Assembly (NCBI GenBank): GCA_007116995.1
Contig: SKHL01000162.1
Span: 1 to 16,783, forward strand
DNA: 16,783 nt
Direction: 5' to 3'
Source: Limnochordia bacterium
Lineage (GTDB): Bacteria > Bacillota > Limnochordia > Darwinibacteriales > DTU012
The notes under the pieces were generated by a model that was not told where the DNA came from, did no database searches, and was given only the letters and a program-made list of their open reading frames with translations. The translations under genes and the position numbers were made by a program. Shown in pieces: positions 15,879 through 16,783 of this stretch (within the stretch, counting starts at the first letter, position 1; each line of letters begins with the position of its first letter).

Positions 15879-15910
15879 AAAAAAGCTCCCCTTAAGAGAA
15901 CAGGGAAGCT
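15879..15910 (-). terminator. Rho-independent terminator after the ABC permease
   Basis: On the minus strand AGCTTCCC pairs with GGGGAGCT (8 base pairs, one G-U) across an 11-base loop, followed by six T residues. It begins 20 bases after the permease stop. The stem and T-run make a typical strong terminator that ends the transporter operon. Confidence 0.88.
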
Positions 15911-15929
15911 CTTCTAGACAATATCTCAG

Positions 15930-16783
15930 CTATCCAACAATACCTGTACGTTCTACACTTTCGATGAAGTACCGTTGTAGAAATGCATAAAGTAATAACA
16001 ACGGAGCGATAAACATCAACATGCCCGTATTTATGATAACCGATACATACTCTTGGCTATAGTTATAGTCGCCAAAGGAGGAGCTCAGATTCTCTAACAT
16101 AAAGGGCAGTAGAGTCGACGAACGACGCATGTACATGGATGTCAAAAAGATGTCGTTCCATTGCCATACAAAAGAGAAAAGAAATACGATCAGTAAGGCT
16201 GGGCCAGCACCTGGAAGCATAATGGTAAAGAATGTGCGAAGCTGACCAGCACCATCCACTAAAGCAGCTTCTTCTAAGTCCTTAGGCATTCCTTTGAAGA
16301 ACTGACGCATAATATAGATAAACAACCCATTCTTTAAGCCCAAGCCCGTCGCTGATGTCAAGACAAAGGGCCAAATCGTTCCTAAAAGGTTCGTGCTCGG
16401 CGTAGACAGAACTCCGATACTGTGCAGAAACCCACCGATTCCAAAGAAGTCAAAAAACCGAAAGTTTAAAAACAGTGGGACCATGATCATTTGTGGCGGT
16501 ACTAACAGTGTTAGTATAACCAGACCAAATAGGGGTCCGCTTAGTGGGAACTTAAAACGAGCAAATCCATACCCTATAACGGTAGTAGCCGCTAACTGCA
16601 GCGATGATACGAGAAAAGCTAAGCCGACAGAGTTACGAAAAGACACTAAATACTGTAACTCTACATACACATCCCGATAATTACGTAAAATACTTTGCAT
16701 ATCTAACCGGCGTGGAATCCACTTAACGGTTAAGTCAAACAGATCAGTCTCAGTCATAACTGACGATGAAATCTTAATCAACA
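15930..16783 (-). CDS. Carbohydrate ABC transporter permease, MalG type, 5' end cut by window edge
   Basis: Inner-membrane subunit of a CUT1-family sugar importer. The frame is open to the right edge, and the visible 284 codons begin in what should be the loop after the first membrane helix, so the true start is outside. Hydrophobic segments lie near SVGLAFLVSSLQLAATTVIG, LFGLVILTLLVPPQMIMVPL, TIWPFVLTSATGLGL, LLIVFLFSFVWQW and MLMFIAPLLLLYAF. The cytoplasmic EAA loop that contacts the ATPase is EEAALVDGAGQLRTFFTIMLP. The C-terminus ends RYFIESVERTGIVG, typical for MalG-like permeases. The partner permease and binding protein are expected beyond the edge. A terminator follows at 15879-15910. 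The sugar carried is unknown; a rhamnose- or uronate-containing oligosaccharide would suit the neighbours. Confidence 0.93.
   Translation of the reverse strand, partial: LIKISSSVMTETDLFDLTVKWIPRRLDMQSILRNYRDVYVELQYLVSFRNSVGLAFLVSSLQLAATTVIGYGFARFKFPLSGPLFGLVILTLLVPPQMIMVPLFLNFRFFDFFGIGGFLHSIGVLSTPSTNLLGTIWPFVLTSATGLGLKNGLFIYIMRQFFKGMPKDLEEAALVDGAGQLRTFFTIMLPGAGPALLIVFLFSFVWQWNDIFLTSMYMRRSSTLLPFMLENLSSSFGDYNYSQEYVSVIINTGMLMFIAPLLLLYAFLQRYFIESVERTGIVG

Overview
This window reads as a sugar-catabolism region from an anaerobic, moderately AT-rich Gram-positive-like bacterium, most likely a Bacillota/Clostridia relative. That placement is inference. It rests on strong AGGAGG-type ribosome binding sites, sigma-A-like promoters, hairpin-plus-T-run terminators, an oxygen-sensitive anaerobic sulfatase-maturating radical SAM enzyme, and a CUT1-type sugar ABC permease. 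No rRNA, tRNA, CRISPR array, insertion sequence, phage gene or origin was seen.

Layout from left to right. (1) 1-1299, minus: the N-terminal 433 codons of a GH78-type alpha-L-rhamnosidase running off the left edge. (2) 1361-1540, minus: a decayed gene whose start resembles the small COG3323 (YqfO/NIF3-like) family. (3) 1554-2537, minus: an aldo/keto reductase. About 310 bases upstream of it is a good sigma-A promoter (2851-2879), with a palindrome and coding-like debris in between. Positions 2880-3001 hold nothing I can recognise. (4) 3017-9554, minus: a rhamnose/glycogen operon reading rhaB, a 1-phosphofructokinase-like kinase, a wrecked glgA remnant, pulA (type I pullulanase) and glgB (branching enzyme). 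(5) 9555-9770: a divergent control region with a rhaB promoter and inverted repeats. (6) 9771-11958, plus: a Gfo/Idh/MocA oxidoreductase and a TIM-barrel sugar isomerase/epimerase. (7) 12053-16783, minus: the sulfatase-maturating enzyme, a KDG-kinase-like PfkB kinase, a second Gfo/Idh/MocA oxidoreductase, and an ABC sugar permease cut by the right edge.

How the parts fit together (inference): the permease imports oligosaccharides; the rhamnosidase frees L-rhamnose; rhamnulokinase and other kinases prepare sugars for aldol cleavage; oxidoreductases and the isomerase interconvert modified sugars; and the KDG-type kinase fits acidic-sugar breakdown. Rhamnose isomerase and rhamnulose-1-phosphate aldolase are not in the window. 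The sulfatase-maturating enzyme implies sulfated glycans as substrates, but no sulfatase gene is visible here.

The best unusual observation is the glycogen-synthase remnant between the kinase and pulA. It has stops, frameshifts and deletions, while its glycogen partners pulA and glgB remain intact. I see no convincing wholly new system; the other points of interest are decayed genes, candidate operators and domain fusions.
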